Source: Glossina fuscipes (lineage: Eukaryota; Arthropoda; Insecta; Diptera; Glossinidae). Taken from it: a stretch of 64,000 nt of DNA. The notes beneath the pieces are model-generated. The model ran no database searches, was not told where the DNA came from, and saw only the letters and a program-made list of their open reading frames with translations. Shown piece by piece: positions 1 to 14,441 of this stretch. Positions within the stretch are counted from its first letter, which is position 1. Every line of letters starts with the position of its first letter. The position numbers and the translations under genes are program-made. Where the stretch lies: contig NW_023998415.1 of the NCBI RefSeq assembly GCF_014805625.2, positions 37,673,829 through 37,737,828 of the forward strand, given 5' to 3'.

Positions 1-978
1 AATTCGATTTACGAGATGGTTGTTGGATTGGACTAGAGTTTTTCAAAAACAGCTGCGGTTTCGAACGAATAGATTATCGATTATCGGTGTATTCCCGATT
101 GTGTCTTTCGGCCTAGACGGGGTATTTTAGATGTGAATGGCAGCATTATGCCGCCACCTACTACATACCGAGTTAGAGATTTATACCGAGACCTGTTGTG
201 CGCCAGACCCGATATTAAGTAAATAAGTGAAAGAAGCCGCAAACCGCTTTTATTGGCCTATTGGCGAATATAAAAACTTTTTCACTCCTCTTTAGTCAAA
301 ACTGATCTGATAAACCCTCTAATAATACGTGATTACTGCGTGAACACTTACTCGAGGAGATAATAAAAACCCAAAGAAAAGGGAGACTGACATACATTTG
401 GCGAATTTTGAATGCACATCAAGAATCCATAAAGTTTCGGTTAATTGCGAACACTATCAGTTAGGCTTGCGCCGTAGTTTGTCAAATCTCTTGTTGCTTA
501 TGTTACCGTTATTGTCAATACTGCCTTATCGATTTTCGCGAAGCATTTTTTAAATAACAGTGTTGGCTAGATATAAGCTTAGCAGTGGACACGACTGTTG
601 ATGAATGCCGAAATGTAAACCCATTCTTTCGAACATGGTTTTTCGGCGATTTTGAATAATCCAACTCCGGATGACAAATGGAAGCGGGAACGAAAATATG
701 GGATAAATTGAGTGAAAAACTTATGCTCATCACAAAAGTGTTTATAAAATATATAAAGTCGTGACAGTGCACATCTTTTTCGATAAAAACTTTTCGTTTC
801 TTTTCGAAATTATTTAATTAAATTTACATGTTATATTATTATTAATTAATTATAAGAATATGTAAAGAGGTCTATTATAGAGCTCTTATAAAACTTCATA
901 TTAAATGGTAGAAGCAAGAGAAGGAAAATTTTGTAAAGAATACTCTAAAGAAAAGTAAAGAGAAAAGCAAAAAATATG

Positions 979-1016
<38 letters not shown>

Positions 1017-1727
1017 GTATATATAATATATTCAACATAATATACTTACACCCAAACCAGTTAATAATTAACGACAAAGAAAAAACAAAGACAACAAAAA
1101 CAGGTTATAGACCTGTACTTGAAGCCGAGTGTCAGTACAGTGCACTCTATTCAGAACTTCACTTCATTTCGGTATGAGTGTATGCTGTCAAGCATGCAAA
1201 CAACCAAATAACAGCGACATCATCTATTCTTTCTGCCCACACTCGAGGGTAAGATAAACAGAAGATAAAATCTTTGTTTGCGATCATTTGTAATGTTGGC
1301 TACGGTTACAAATATATTAATTTAAAAGTCATTTGAAATGGTTGATATTAATACTAATAGGAGCTTACGGACGAAAGAGAAAAAACATTCCAACAACTAA
1401 CTAAAGCGTACAGTTTTGTTAAACGAGCAACTGCGGACATTGTTAATTATCTTGGGAATTTCCGTAGACATTATTTAATTACTGATCGTCTTAAAACTGA
1501 TCCTTAGAAAGAATTTATATCTATCATAATATATATATATATATATATGTAAATGCATTTTTATATTCGTGAACTAGGCAGCGCTACGAGTTACAATCTT
1601 GTTAATACAATTTGCATTCAAATTTGAAAAATAAAACATAATTTTTGCTAAGCAAATATTAATGGAATCCGTTCTCTTTTTGTTTTTTGCTCCCTTTTTT
1701 TTTTTTTTTTGTAATTCCTTTTAATAG
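1..1727. other. Upstream stretch, no confirmed gene
   Basis: No confirmed gene was found here. The stretch precedes the RING exon of rols and is probably intron or 5' flank. A (TA)n run lies at 981-1015. A GC-richer patch at 73-218 is open in one plus-strand frame and is flanked by AG and GTAAAT, but its phase does not fit the RING exon directly (see separate entry). Confidence 0.5.
73..218 (+). other. Possible orphan exon, unidentified
   Basis: This 146-nt open stretch follows TAG and ends before GTAAAT. Its translation includes RRGILDVNGSIMPPP and then RVRDLYRDLLCARPDI, which is less AT-biased than its surroundings. It would start in phase 0 and leave two bases, whereas the RING exon at 1728 needs one base from upstream. 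It therefore cannot join that exon without another exon between them. It may be an upstream rols exon, a transposon fragment or chance. Confidence 0.15.
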
Positions 1728-1898
1728 ATTTGCATTCTATACGCCGTTTACTGGAACATGATACGAGCGACGCGATTTGCCCCACTTGTCGCATATCGTT
1801 TGATAAAGGCAAACGTCGTAAATTGATCGATACTTGCGGTCATGAGCGCTGCTACTCTTGTATGTTTCGCAACGATCAGTGTCCAATGTGCATGAAGG
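1728..1898 (+). CDS. rols: rols exon: C3HC4 RING finger
   Basis: The exon lies between a pyrimidine-rich acceptor (TTTTAATAG) and the donor G|GTAAGT. It encodes one complete RING-type zinc finger: ICPTC, the basic stretch DKGKRRKLID, then TCGHERCYSC and QCPMC. The eight ligands are Cys-Cys, Cys, His, Cys-Cys and Cys-Cys, all intact. This finger is characteristic of the long form of Drosophila Rols and suggests zinc-dependent protein binding or ubiquitin ligase activity. It begins with two bases completing an upstream codon and ends with one leftover G. That G joins AT at 9841 to make Asp, so the reading frame continues cleanly. Confidence 0.92.
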
Positions 1899-2139
1899 GT
1901 AAGTAAAAAGAAAAGAAATTACATTTTTTGTTTTGCAATCTAACTGAAAAATAAAATAAAATCCCATGCTATCTAATCATTAATTACTCATCACTGAAAT
2001 TTACTCAAATAATATGAAATAGTTAAAGATGGCCAGAACAACACAAAACCATAAGCGAGTGCAGCATGCCAGTCTGCAATACCGTATCACGCATTTAACA
2101 TACACATAAGCACGAAAATAAATTACAATTTACAAGATA

Positions 2140-2176
<37 letters not shown>

Positions 2177-5100
2177 TTCTAAGCTTGCTAAGCTAATAGA
2201 TAGTGGAACGGTCAAGTGTGATTGGTGCATAGTTAGAGATATCTATTGATTTCCCCGTGGAGAGAGCAGATCATTTTTGATCATGAAAAAGTCGAGTTGA
2301 AGCTAATTTTATGAAAAAAAGTTGCACAAAAGAACAACGATCACCGGAAGGAAGCAAAAACAATGAAAAACATTTGTAACTGTAAAGAATTACTTTCTTG
2401 CTTCACATTGCTTCACGTTGTTTACTTAAATTTAAAATTATCTAAGATCACCTTGTCCTTTGAGCATCATTCTGGTTCGCCTGCCATTTATGATAGCCTA
2501 ACAGCACATATAGCATCACCTAGTTCCAAGATTAACTTATTCATGTGAATAAGTCTGCCAAAAGTCTCATTGTAATCGTTTCTAAAGGACACAAGGCGTA
2601 GTAGTAATCTTATGATTGCTTTGTCGCACCTGAAGGTACATCCACTCTACCGTCCTTTCTCGCCATTTTTGCGATCCTTGAAGTTCGAAAATTGAAAAAT
2701 AAAAGTAAATCTTAGCCTCCGCGCTTTTATTGGAAAGAAAGCTTAAATATCTACTAAAACTAGAAAGGAATATCCACGACACGACAATGAATATTTCCAA
2801 AATATTCCTCACAAATAACACAATGGAAAACTCAAAACCAGATTTAATGATCGGCATCTACAATTCTCAAACGTTTTATACACTAAAGTCCTCTTTTCTT
2901 CGAAATAGGTTTTCAAAACTCGTACTTGAAATATTTTAAAAAGCAATTTAATCTTTTATGTATGTGTTTAAGCGGGTATTAGTGCCGCGAATGCTATGAG
3001 TAAGTAATTTAATCAAAAACATTCGCAATGCGAACGATAGCAAAAGACAAGAATATATTATAAGAGACATTAGAGAAATACATAGATGTTCCAGCATTTT
3101 GTTCAAACTTGAGATTAGATGAGTCTTAGGCACTTTGTGTGTATCTGTTATCAATAATTTGATTACTCGGCCTTTCATTTACATTATTTCAATGGGCCTT
3201 AATAGGTTCTTGACATGATTTTTGGAATTCTCTAAGAAGTTTGCAAAGAAGAAGCATATTCAATTCGAGAGTTTTTTTATGAGTCCCCGACATTCTATCC
3301 ATTAGAAGCCATTAAAAGCATCCGTGTCAATGCAAGCAATGAGAATGAGAGAGTAAGCATACAAATGACTGTTAATTAACAGGCGTTACTACTGTTACTG
3401 ACAACAGATACACAAAAAGTGTTTAAGATTCCCATTATCTCAATTTTGAATAAAAAGCTAGAAAATCTATATATTTGGTTGTCTCCGATGGAGGTTATAC
3501 TTTATAGTTTTATGCTAAAACATGTAATTCTTTCTTACTATCTATCGTTAATATCGGCATATGTCGGCACTATTTGCCACATTAAGGTATTCCAACTAAA
3601 AAAAATATATATATATATATATATAATTTATGTATTTTTTTTGTTTATGGCTTCTTTTTATTATAAGAAAAATAAAACTCTCTAACCCTAAAAGAGAATA
3701 TGAGCGAAATTTCAAACAAACACTATATAAAAATTCACACATAATTTAGCTGCCGGTTGTAAATCAATAGCAATAATAACCACAGCAATAAAATTTACAT
3801 ATAATCAAGTATCAAAACAAAACACTTTTGCATATTAAGCAATTTTTTCGCTGCTAGTACCCAGCACCCCAGCACGGTATTGGTAAATGCATATAGAATG
3901 CACAACTTGTATTGAAAGGTCGTGATAAACGTTTATGAATATGTATCTTGCTAGATGGGTAATATGCAAGTGTTTACTATAGTTTCGCAAGTGGATATTC
4001 AGACTTTGCTTTCAAATTACTTTTTACAATAACTAACGAGCATATATCGTTAGCATCCGAATTTCTCGTACATGTAACATACGATAAAATAAGCACAACA
4101 CATATATACATGTTTGAATATAAAACAACAAACAACAAGTATTTATTGTGTAAACGTAATAAATAATTAACTCGACAACCTAATCTATGGATAAGAGGAG
4201 TAATAAAAACACCAAATCATATATAGAACATAGCCGATCATATATAAAAAGCAAAATATTGAATTATCATATATTTCGGAAAGCGATTTGAAGCTGCTGC
4301 AGCTTAATTCAAATCGAAGACAATTTTCCCACCATTGCAGATGTCTTCACTTTTGAATCGAACCTGCACAAAGACAGTGCTCCAGTCTCCTACCAAACAC
4401 ACACACACACACACACACCCCGGCTCCATTACTTGTAATCTTTCTCGACGATCGCCTTGGCAACACCTGTAGAACACATCCTCTGTCAGCAGTCAGATAT
4501 AAAAAAAAAAAAAACCGAAAACGCTTGGATTCTTAGCACACTATGAAAGATGAATCCACCTCGGGAACCTGCACTTATTTCGCAGACAAAAAAAAAATCT
4601 CCCAACACACCTAGGAGATGGGGAAAAAAGATTCGTATTGGAAAATGCGAGCACATCTGCCCTTTTGTCAGAATAATGAACAAAAATAATGCATCAGCTT
4701 AGAATCTATGAAAGCGAGTTTTGCTTCCTAACCCGCGCAACGAACGTCTGACATGAATGCTTACTTATTGCTTAATAGCTTGAAGCATTCCATTGCTTTC
4801 CAAAAAAGAGATTTACCTCAAATGAAGGCATGGAACTTGCATGAAATTTTTTCTTCAGCTGAATATTGCTAATGAGGGTCTAATATCATTTCTTGAAGCC
4901 TATCTATTAATGAAACTGTGTACCGAGGAGTAAACTCGATTATGAAATCCTTGTCAATAGTTTTCTCGTGATTTGCACATTTAACATAGAGAGAGAGAGA
5001 GAGAGAGAGAGTTGGCATTAGGGATAAAGAGCAGAGAAAATTAGCCCATATGCTTGGAGATGTCAACAATAAATTGAACGATTATTGGCTGAATATTCTT

Positions 5101-8100
5101 ATCAGACCCAGTCAGAATTGGCTATGGCATTGAAGATTGATCGATCAAGTGTTTCAGAGAGATTGCAAACTATTGAAATAGTTGAAAAAGCTAATAACTG
5201 GATTCCATATGAAAAGGTCTTTTGCATCAGATAGTCAGCCCATCACTGTAGATACATAATATATACATTTTTTGTTAATAAAAGAAGAGAAGGGAATAAT
5301 TACAAGAATTCCGACCATAACGAGCCTGGATGAAGCCCCTCGGAAGGGCGTTACATACGTTTTGTTTTTATATTCAAAGTTACTTTTATATACCCTTTTG
5401 TCTCTGGCCTCATCTCGCAATCTTCTACCCAGATGCATGTCACCAATTTGAAAGCTATTAAGAAATATTGAAAAGCAATTGTCTTTTTTTTATCTCGTTG
5501 GTGATGTGCGTTTTTTGTAAGTTCGCAACAACACGTGTTACGGCAGCCTTATTCCAAATGTTAATCGCAATTAGATTATTAGAAATAATAGCATCATTTA
5601 TTCTCAATAATGTGCGGAGCAGTAAAGAAACACGAACAAATCTATTGTGTGATAGATGGACAAAGATTGTAGCTGGACATGGAGCGTGCGTTCAATAAAT
5701 AATCTTTTTTGGTTCATAAACAAGCAAAGGTCACACCGATACTCGCATTCAATATTATAATGATTGTAGAAATATTTTTCTCTCTAAGTAATTGTGTTTT
5801 TGTCCGTCGCACTATATATATATATACAAATATTGGATAAAGAACTCGACATAGATGATGTAGAGTTCATGCAGAATTGTCATTTCCGTAAAACGTACAA
5901 ACAAATACAGGTTTCTTGTTCACGACTGGAATGATGGGTTTTATCCGTAAAGCAAAAACCTGGCATCATTTACACTGCTAAGCCGTTTTGAAGCAGATCT
6001 ATATAGAGGTGATTGAATTCTGTATAGAATTGCATTTGTACTGCGAGTTTTGTGTAGAGTGCGACAAAGACACCAGTACTTGTTTCGTATAGTTTGCATA
6101 TTAGGCGTACAACTGCGAAGCAATAAAATTTTAGACACTTGTCTTATACCCATCATCGACGAATGATATGTTCGTTCACTTTCTCAAAACGTTTGTACAC
6201 AATCTGAACGAAGCTATGAAGAACCCATAAAGTAGATATATTCTTGATCAGTATCAAAGTCTGCGTTGATTTAATCATGTCCGTTTGTCTTGTTGTTTGT
6301 CTTCTTGCGGTAGGCATTCTCCTGATTGCAAAAATGAGGACAACAGCTCAACATTTTTCAGAAACATTGAAAGCTCTAGGCGTAATCGGTCCAGGCGCAC
6401 GTCCACCGTGAAACGTTAAGTGCGAACGCCTCATTTTTCGAAAATGAAAATAATTGTGGATTTGTGTTGTTGTGTTGCCTTCAAACTACAGCAGATACAA
6501 CGATAAAAACTTGCACGTATATTTTGTAATTGATCCTCCAGCATCTGCCACGAAATGGAACAAATGACCGCGCCTACTCAGCATTATAGGGTATCAAAAT
6601 TTCATATTTTTGTCAAAATGCTTGTAATATCCTGAAAGAAACTTCGGAAGCCCTCTAAAGTATATATGCTCGGTTATTAATCAGTGTCAAGTCCTGGATG
6701 CGTCAAACATGTCGGTCTTCTTGCCTGTGAAAAACGACCGATAAACTCGACATGATATTCGAAAATCGTCCCAAGAAGATTAAATTGAAAGGTACACTAA
6801 ATCATTGAGTAAAAACAATGTCGTACTCATTACTGCAACAATAAATATTTGTACATTCTACTCTAATGGGAAGGGGATGGGACTATAAAAGATTCGACCA
6901 CAGACGAATGCTTTATCTCTTTTTTTATTCTTAGTGCACGCGATATCAAAGGATAGGGAACAAAAAATTCTTTAGTCGATCTGTCATTTATCGCAAATGA
7001 AATCATAAACGAACCTTAAGGTACAATGCACAACTGCTACACAAGCACTGTGCACATGCTTGCAAGTGTATATTTGTCATCGCATATGTATACATGTGTG
7101 CGTTGTAATTAAATTTACAACAACGGCTAATTAACCGGCCTCTGCCTATTGGGAACAGTACAGTTGAATTTTTGTGGAGAGTGAACAGCCTCCAATTTAG
7201 TGAATCAGACTGACTACGATAAACTTTATTTTAATAAAAGGACAGAATTTACAGTAAAAGTATATCATATATATATATATATATTACATCTTGATTAGTA
7301 TTTATGCCTGGGGTTTAATGAAGGCTACTGCTTTGAAAATAATAGGTGCTTGCATGTGTATTAATCATTTTCTAGAACCTTTTTCACATCTCAACAACAA
7401 TATTGGTTTGGCAGCGATCCAATCGAAACCGCTTGCCAGCCATGGCATGCTGCACCGATCTGAACAGGTAGTAATAAGAAGGCGCCCTGTCTGTTGAATA
7501 CGCTGGTTGCGGCAGAACTTTCCATTCCAACTGCAACAGTGTTTCCTTTATAACTTCTTGAACGTGCGGCCGAGCGTTGTGCTGCATACGAATGACTTTG
7601 AGCCTGTTAACCGTTATTGCTGGTCCGTCCGCTTCAATGTCGATATTGATCGCTAACCTGGCCTACCCCATGACTTTTTGCGCTTGGGATTGCCGTAGTA
7701 GAAACTTTTTTTTTTTTGGCTGGGAAACAATCAAAGTGCGATGAAACGGCTTGAAATGGTATTTTCAATCAATGACAGTTGATTCGTCGGCTGCTAAGTT
7801 TTGCCAAAAGTTCTTTGAGAGTTTGAAAAGAGTTTTCGCTCCAGAAATTTTCCAATTCAATGTCTTTGAACTTTTTTGATCATCCAGGCTCTTGTCCGTC
7901 ACCACTGTCGAACCGTTGAAAGCAAAATCGGCAAATGGGATATGATGGAGTAGCCTCGCTATTTGCTTCTAAAAGTGTTTGATGGGCTTCGACAGCGGAT
8001 TTCTTCAAATCAAGCAAGAAAAGTAAAAAATATCGAAAATGCAATTTTGAGGGTTGGATGATTAACGTCTGCATACACTGAATAATCCAATAACGCTAAA

Positions 8101-11100
8101 TGGAAAAATGTTATTTTACGTAGAGAAAGGTCAAAATTATCGAATCTAATCGTTGGGTACATTGACACTTCGCACTACTTTATCATTTCCCCCAATACAT
8201 GTCACTGATCATAATACATGCAAGTACTTAAATTAAACACTTATTTCGCTTAAGTCCGAAGACATCGGCTAAACTCAGAAGCGTTAACTAACATCCTCTG
8301 GGAAAGGGGACTATCTAAATCGTTTATTGGACTCAACTATGCCTGAATTGTCAGAAGAAGGACAAAACTGAGCTCTGTTGAACGCCTGAACGCATTTGGT
8401 ACTTTGAGGTAACTATAGCGATCATGAATCTCTCCCATCTGTCAGAAAGGAGGAAATCCAAAAGCATATTAAATATATCACACTTTGGATATTCCTTATG
8501 TCCCAGAACACAAACAATTACAACTTTCTCGCACAAATTTTCCCACCGCAGCTACGAACACATTATTCTCGGTGCTGGCAGACAAAGTGCCTAATAAAAT
8601 ATCCATCTTAGCCAGCATTCAGATAATTCCCGCTCGAATTTCATGATATTGTAGTAGCTTAAGTAGCACTGGTGTTGTTATTCTCAAAACAACAACAACA
8701 ATTGAATTTCGTTTTTTGATTGATACCTTTTAAACTTCTCAAAACAACAACAACAATTGAATTTCGTTTTTTGATTGATACCTTTTAAACTCAACATTGG
8801 CTTGAAAAATATCCTGAGAATTCTTCTCCGTCGAAAATAACAAATTTACCGATTATTTGTTGCTTTATATATGACATTCGTCATCAAGATCCCGGTAATA
8901 CTAAACGCGGTGGATGGCCAAAATGGATGGCCACACCTTAACGAACCTCTGCAAACTGTCCTTGATAATCGAGAAATCATCTTAAAATAGTCGGCTGACA
9001 TCTATATCAAAAGGTGCGAATACTCACATTTTTGCCAGAAATTTTGGGGTCAGAAGCTGTTTTCCATTTACGGTATTTACGCAAATGATGTGCCGCAGTA
9101 GCAAAATTGGATGAATTGAAATTCGAATTGGCGCATCGTTTATCGTATTTTTCAGGTATGGTTCTCGACTTGGGTCTTGGCAAAGCGTCCTATGGGCCCT
9201 AAAGACGATCATGTTGACTCTTAGAAACCATCGATTGATCGAGTTGGTTTTTCTCTCCTCATTGTGGAAAAATGTAATCTGCTTGAGAGGGAACAGGCTC
9301 CTTCTCTTCGTTACACCCTCTGGCCGTGCACCTCTCCGCCAGGAAGAATATATAATAAAATCCACCTTTGGTAATGCTATACGTGAATATATAAATGCGG
9401 GGAAAATGATATTTAATTCAATAAATGAATTCTTTCGCCGTCTTCGAGGCATATTGAACGGTTTTGTGGATAGTTAGCAACCATTTCGCAGAATAAAAAG
9501 TTCGAATCGAAAATGGTAAAAAAAATAAAAAAAATAATAATAATTAAAACTGTTAACATTTCAGCTAAAATAACAAACAACATCTTTATGCAAACGTAGA
9601 GTCATTTATTTTTCTCAGTGTAGATATATTAAATGTTATCCGCCATTAAGTCAAACTTATCGCACATTTGCATACCTGCAGTACATATATACTCTTGAAG
9701 CATTTATTGTGCCTTTTTCTTTGTTTCCCTTAACATTTTTGTAAATGTGTTTTCATTTTTATTATGGTGTACAATAATGAGAGTACGAAATATGTCTGAG
9801 TTAGTTTAATAATCCCGTTTTATTTGCCATTCAATTACAGATGTTGACGGCAACAATGCTCAAGGCTATGACACAGGCATCGGCGGCTCAACATCGACAA
9901 TAGTAAGCCCTCTGGGCTCGCCTCAACCCCAACTGCGATCGCAAGTGCAACGCACAAATGCAACCGCTTTGGCTAGATATATGCAGGTGAGTTTACGATT
10001 TTTAAATGGACTAACAAATGCAAGACTTTACTCATGTAAATGATTAAATGACATGAATGCATAAACGCGTTATGCATAATTCTTGATTATGCACTTAAAT
10101 GTTTGAAATCGACAAAAAAATATATATATGTATGTATATGCAAAATAAAAAAAATACATATATTTTTTAAAAATTCTTTTAATGCTTCACTTAATAATAA
10201 CCAGCATCGGCACCGGCACTTGAACGACTTGGAAACATTAATTCAATGTTGCTATGCAATACAATAGCATATAAAAACATGAACTTAAACAAACCTCGCG
10301 TCGCTCTCGAAGCATCATACAATGGAACGCTTATAGAAATATAGATATATAATAGATATATAATATCTATATCAGTTCATTTTGTTTTTCGTATAACGCT
10401 TTTCCATGAATTCGATTACGTGTACTGTCGTTAATATCGACGTACTGCTTAATGCATTGCAGGGGAATACAACTCAAGATCGCTTAGAATGACGTCTAAT
10501 TGACCTGAATTATTAATAGCCTAATTGAATGTACGATCCGGTAATGCGAGATTGACTAAATTTATTTACCGCTCGCTTACAACAAACAAAAACATATACA
10601 TTTTACATTTCTTCTGGACCAGTAGAGTAATCCCACACTGTTCAAATGTTCAATCATAATGTGCGTATCAAACGAGGGTGTTATGGAATATCGCGATATT
10701 GACATTAGCGGTGATATTGCAAAATGATTGATAAGAATCGATTCAGAATCGATTCAGAAATAATAGTGTGGATGAAATAAGGCGAGAGATTAATCGTTTC
10801 TTAAATGATTTACTTACATACCAGCCACACCTACAATATTCATTTATATATGCCGATGAAACGTAAGTATATCCACCACGTGCATGTGGTAACTGGTAGA
10901 GGATTTCCAATGAATCGAGAAAAGTTTGGACAATATCATGGAAGAGTTTAAAGTTATATTCAAATAAAAGCAAAGCCATTGCTTCATTACATGCACCAAT
11001 GATTATGCTTTTGATTCTTTGCATAGCATAAAAAGGCTGACGGTTAAGACGAGATTCACTGATCTGATCTCCAAAATATAAGGTTTAAAAATTAATTCTC

Positions 11101-12099
11101 GCCAACGAGCTGATGATCACAATAACTTTATGATTACATGTAAGCATAATGTTTTTTGGAAACTATGTTCTCTGAGCTGCTCAGCCGAAGGTCAGGGTTG
11201 TGTATTCCTTACAATTTTTATACAAACTTATCGCGTAATAAAAATTGCTCTCTATCCGATAATGGATTTAAGAATAAAATTCGATATGATATATATATAA
11301 ACAGAACTAAAGTACACAGACACACGTTGAAACAGCGTATGAAAGGAAGGAAGATTCGCTCATTATAACAACCGTCATAAAAGATACCTTTAACTGATAC
11401 AATCTGTACTCGTTTATGGCTCAAAACGCAATTAAGATAAGAGATGATGAGCATATGCATGGTGTTTAAGTGCGCAGTCAAAATAAGGCGCTCCTTTGGA
11501 GGCATCTTACATCCACGGCAATCCCACTTAGCCTAATCACATTAGATCCGTTAAAATAAACTGCGCACATAAGAGAAACTAAAACGAGGAAAATTTTGGC
11601 AAAAACAGTTAATTACCGGTGCAATATTTCGTGGCATTCACTTAACGTGCTTAACGATCTAACCTCGTCATTTGCACCGTTTTCGCTCGCTTCTTGCTTA
11701 TATGTTGATATGTTGTTTATTTATTTAACTTTTTAATTCAAAATTAAATGAAATTGTTTTTCTGTTTTTTTTTTTTTTGCTTTTTGTTTTTCTTTTTGCA
11801 CCACATAACAACACTTTACTGTAAACAATCAAATGTTGTTCGTCTAGTCTTTCTTTTGTTTATCACTCTGTAATCCTGTTTTTCTTTTTCTTTTCCTTTT
11901 TTTTTGTGTTTGTTTTTTTTCTTTTTTTGTCTTTTTTTGTTTTTTTTGCTCTCTTCTTAACCATAATCATATATAAACTTTTTGCAGTTGTTACATTGCT
12001 CTTTTTGTCTTCTTACCATATATATTATTGCAACACAAACGTTATACACTTTAAAGAATTGGGGCAATAGTGCAATAATGTTTCTACTTCCATATGTAC

Positions 12100-12132
<33 letters not shown>

Positions 12133-14404
12133 CTGGATTAAAAGTCAGCCATTCACTTCACAGCAAAAGAAGAAAAGAAAACTTTGCCATGTTTTTACTG
12201 TTATAGAACAATAAATAAGTTGCAAGATATTAAACAAATGAAAACAATTGTCAATAAGTGGGCTTAAAGAAGCACACAACCGAATTGTAGAAAATTGTTC
12301 ATTGATTGAACATTGATTTTTCCGAAAGATGGAACTGCACCCGTTTTGTTAAAACGTACGCAGCACCTAAAAGGAAGCTTCACCTAACCTATAAAATATA
12401 TATATATTGTTATGTAGTAATAAAATTTCAATCGATGGGAATCATATCTGTCTGTCCCACCTCTTTATACAATATCTGCGTAAAACATTTTCCTAGTTTC
12501 AGAGAGTAAGATGTCGATTTGAAATATTAAAAATTTTCAGGCAGATGACTATGGGAAACGGCCCAAATCACCCGAAATAGACGCATCGAGCGCGAAAGAT
12601 AAAACTGAGAAGGAGTGCTGAGGTGATCCTATACCATACATATGTACCGAAATGAAAGAAATCACCCGCGCCCAGTCAATCAATGAAGAAGCATCGAAAT
12701 TTTATTTTCTCTCCTTTTTTTTGTTTTTTTTTTTGAATGGCAATGGGTATGGAAGACTCGGTCACATCAGAATATAAATTTCTTGCCTTTCTTTCTCTTT
12801 TGTTTTCTTATTCCCCATCGCTGTAAGATGGGGAGACACTCATTATGTTGCTTTCCATAATGTAAGTAATACGCAAGAGGAAGGTTCAGAGATCCCATAA
12901 AGTATATGTATATACGTGATCAGCGTGAAATACTAAATTGATTAAGCAATGTCTGTCCGTTTTTGGCCGGTGTTTATTGTTGGCACTCTCCTCGTCGTAA
13001 ACATGACGATATCGACTTGAAATTTGACGCAAATATTGGAAGTTTTTGCATGCAGGTTGGCCAAATTGGTCAGAGCAGAAACGCGCAGTGGAGCGTAAAC
13101 TGAACGGAATCCCGTATTTTTTAACCAAAATTATTGGGTTTTTGCTCGTTACTCGAATATTATAAAAGCTAGAAGGCTGAAATTTTCTACATTTAATTTG
13201 CGAAACACTCTACTCTTCACGTGATAATGGGAGACATAAACCATTACGGCACAAAGTTACAAGTGATTAAATTTTCTTACTTTCACTTTCTTCAGGTTTC
13301 ATATTTATTTACCATTGAATAAATCCGACAGAATATTTAAAACTATTTTGTACATTCCTCAAATGAAGATATATAAGATAAGATCGCAACCTGGTAGATC
13401 AATTTTTTGTTAACAATACCAGCGATATGGGTATCAAATAAAAGAACTTGGACAGAAGAATGCGAAAAGCATAGTGGTGGGGGGTGTGCGAGATTCGGTC
13501 CCCGCCGAATATAACTTTCTTACTTGTGCATATTTATTATTTGTTTAGGCTACACTGTAGGTGCCAGAGTTCCTCAAATTGAAGGTGCCTCGCGACAATA
13601 ACTCCGATGTTACCATTTTCTTGTAACTTTTTCAAGAAGTACTTCGCTTAAACGCTTAAATAAAAACATAACAATCTCCTTGATCGTTATTATTCTATTA
13701 GCCTTTCTTTCATCTCAGAACAATTGTCAAAAAAGGCTTATTGCAGGCTGGTAGAGTAACGTTATCCTTTAAATAAAGGATAGCATATTAGCCTGACAAC
13801 AAGAGTGATACGACAACTCTTAATAAAAATATAATCAAAAGAACAGACAAAGAGCAAAAAAATTGTGTGTTTTTCTATTTGGACAATTATATAATCGATG
13901 CGGTTAAGTTGCGACGTAGCTACCACGAGCCCTTTCACAGCAATGAAAACGATGAATACAATCCTAAATCGAAAGCTTCGGTTACCAGATCTGTATGCGA
14001 GGATCTCCAAAAGCATACATATTTTAAAGACCTTATCGCATACATAGGTTCGTAAGTTTTGATTACCTTTACAAAATGTCGCAAAAACGAACGAGAAATT
14101 AATTCAAATTTGACTTGTATCCGTTGACGATCGTCGACTAGATCAATGATGGGATTAATGCTTATCTGACGTTAGACAATAAATCGTAAAATGTCGAAAT
14201 GCTTAATCAAGACTGGCTTTTGCCATTTAGTATTTAATGCACTCAAATACACGCATTCATAATTGCATTTAAGCCTACTTATATATGTACATATATTTGT
14301 GCGGATTGAGGAATTGAGAAAAAAAAAAGCATGTTTTTTTTTTCAAAGATTACAGAAATCACGGATTAGGAGTTTGAAAAAAGCAAAAGAAAACGAAAAA
14401 CAAC

Positions 14405-14441
<37 letters not shown>

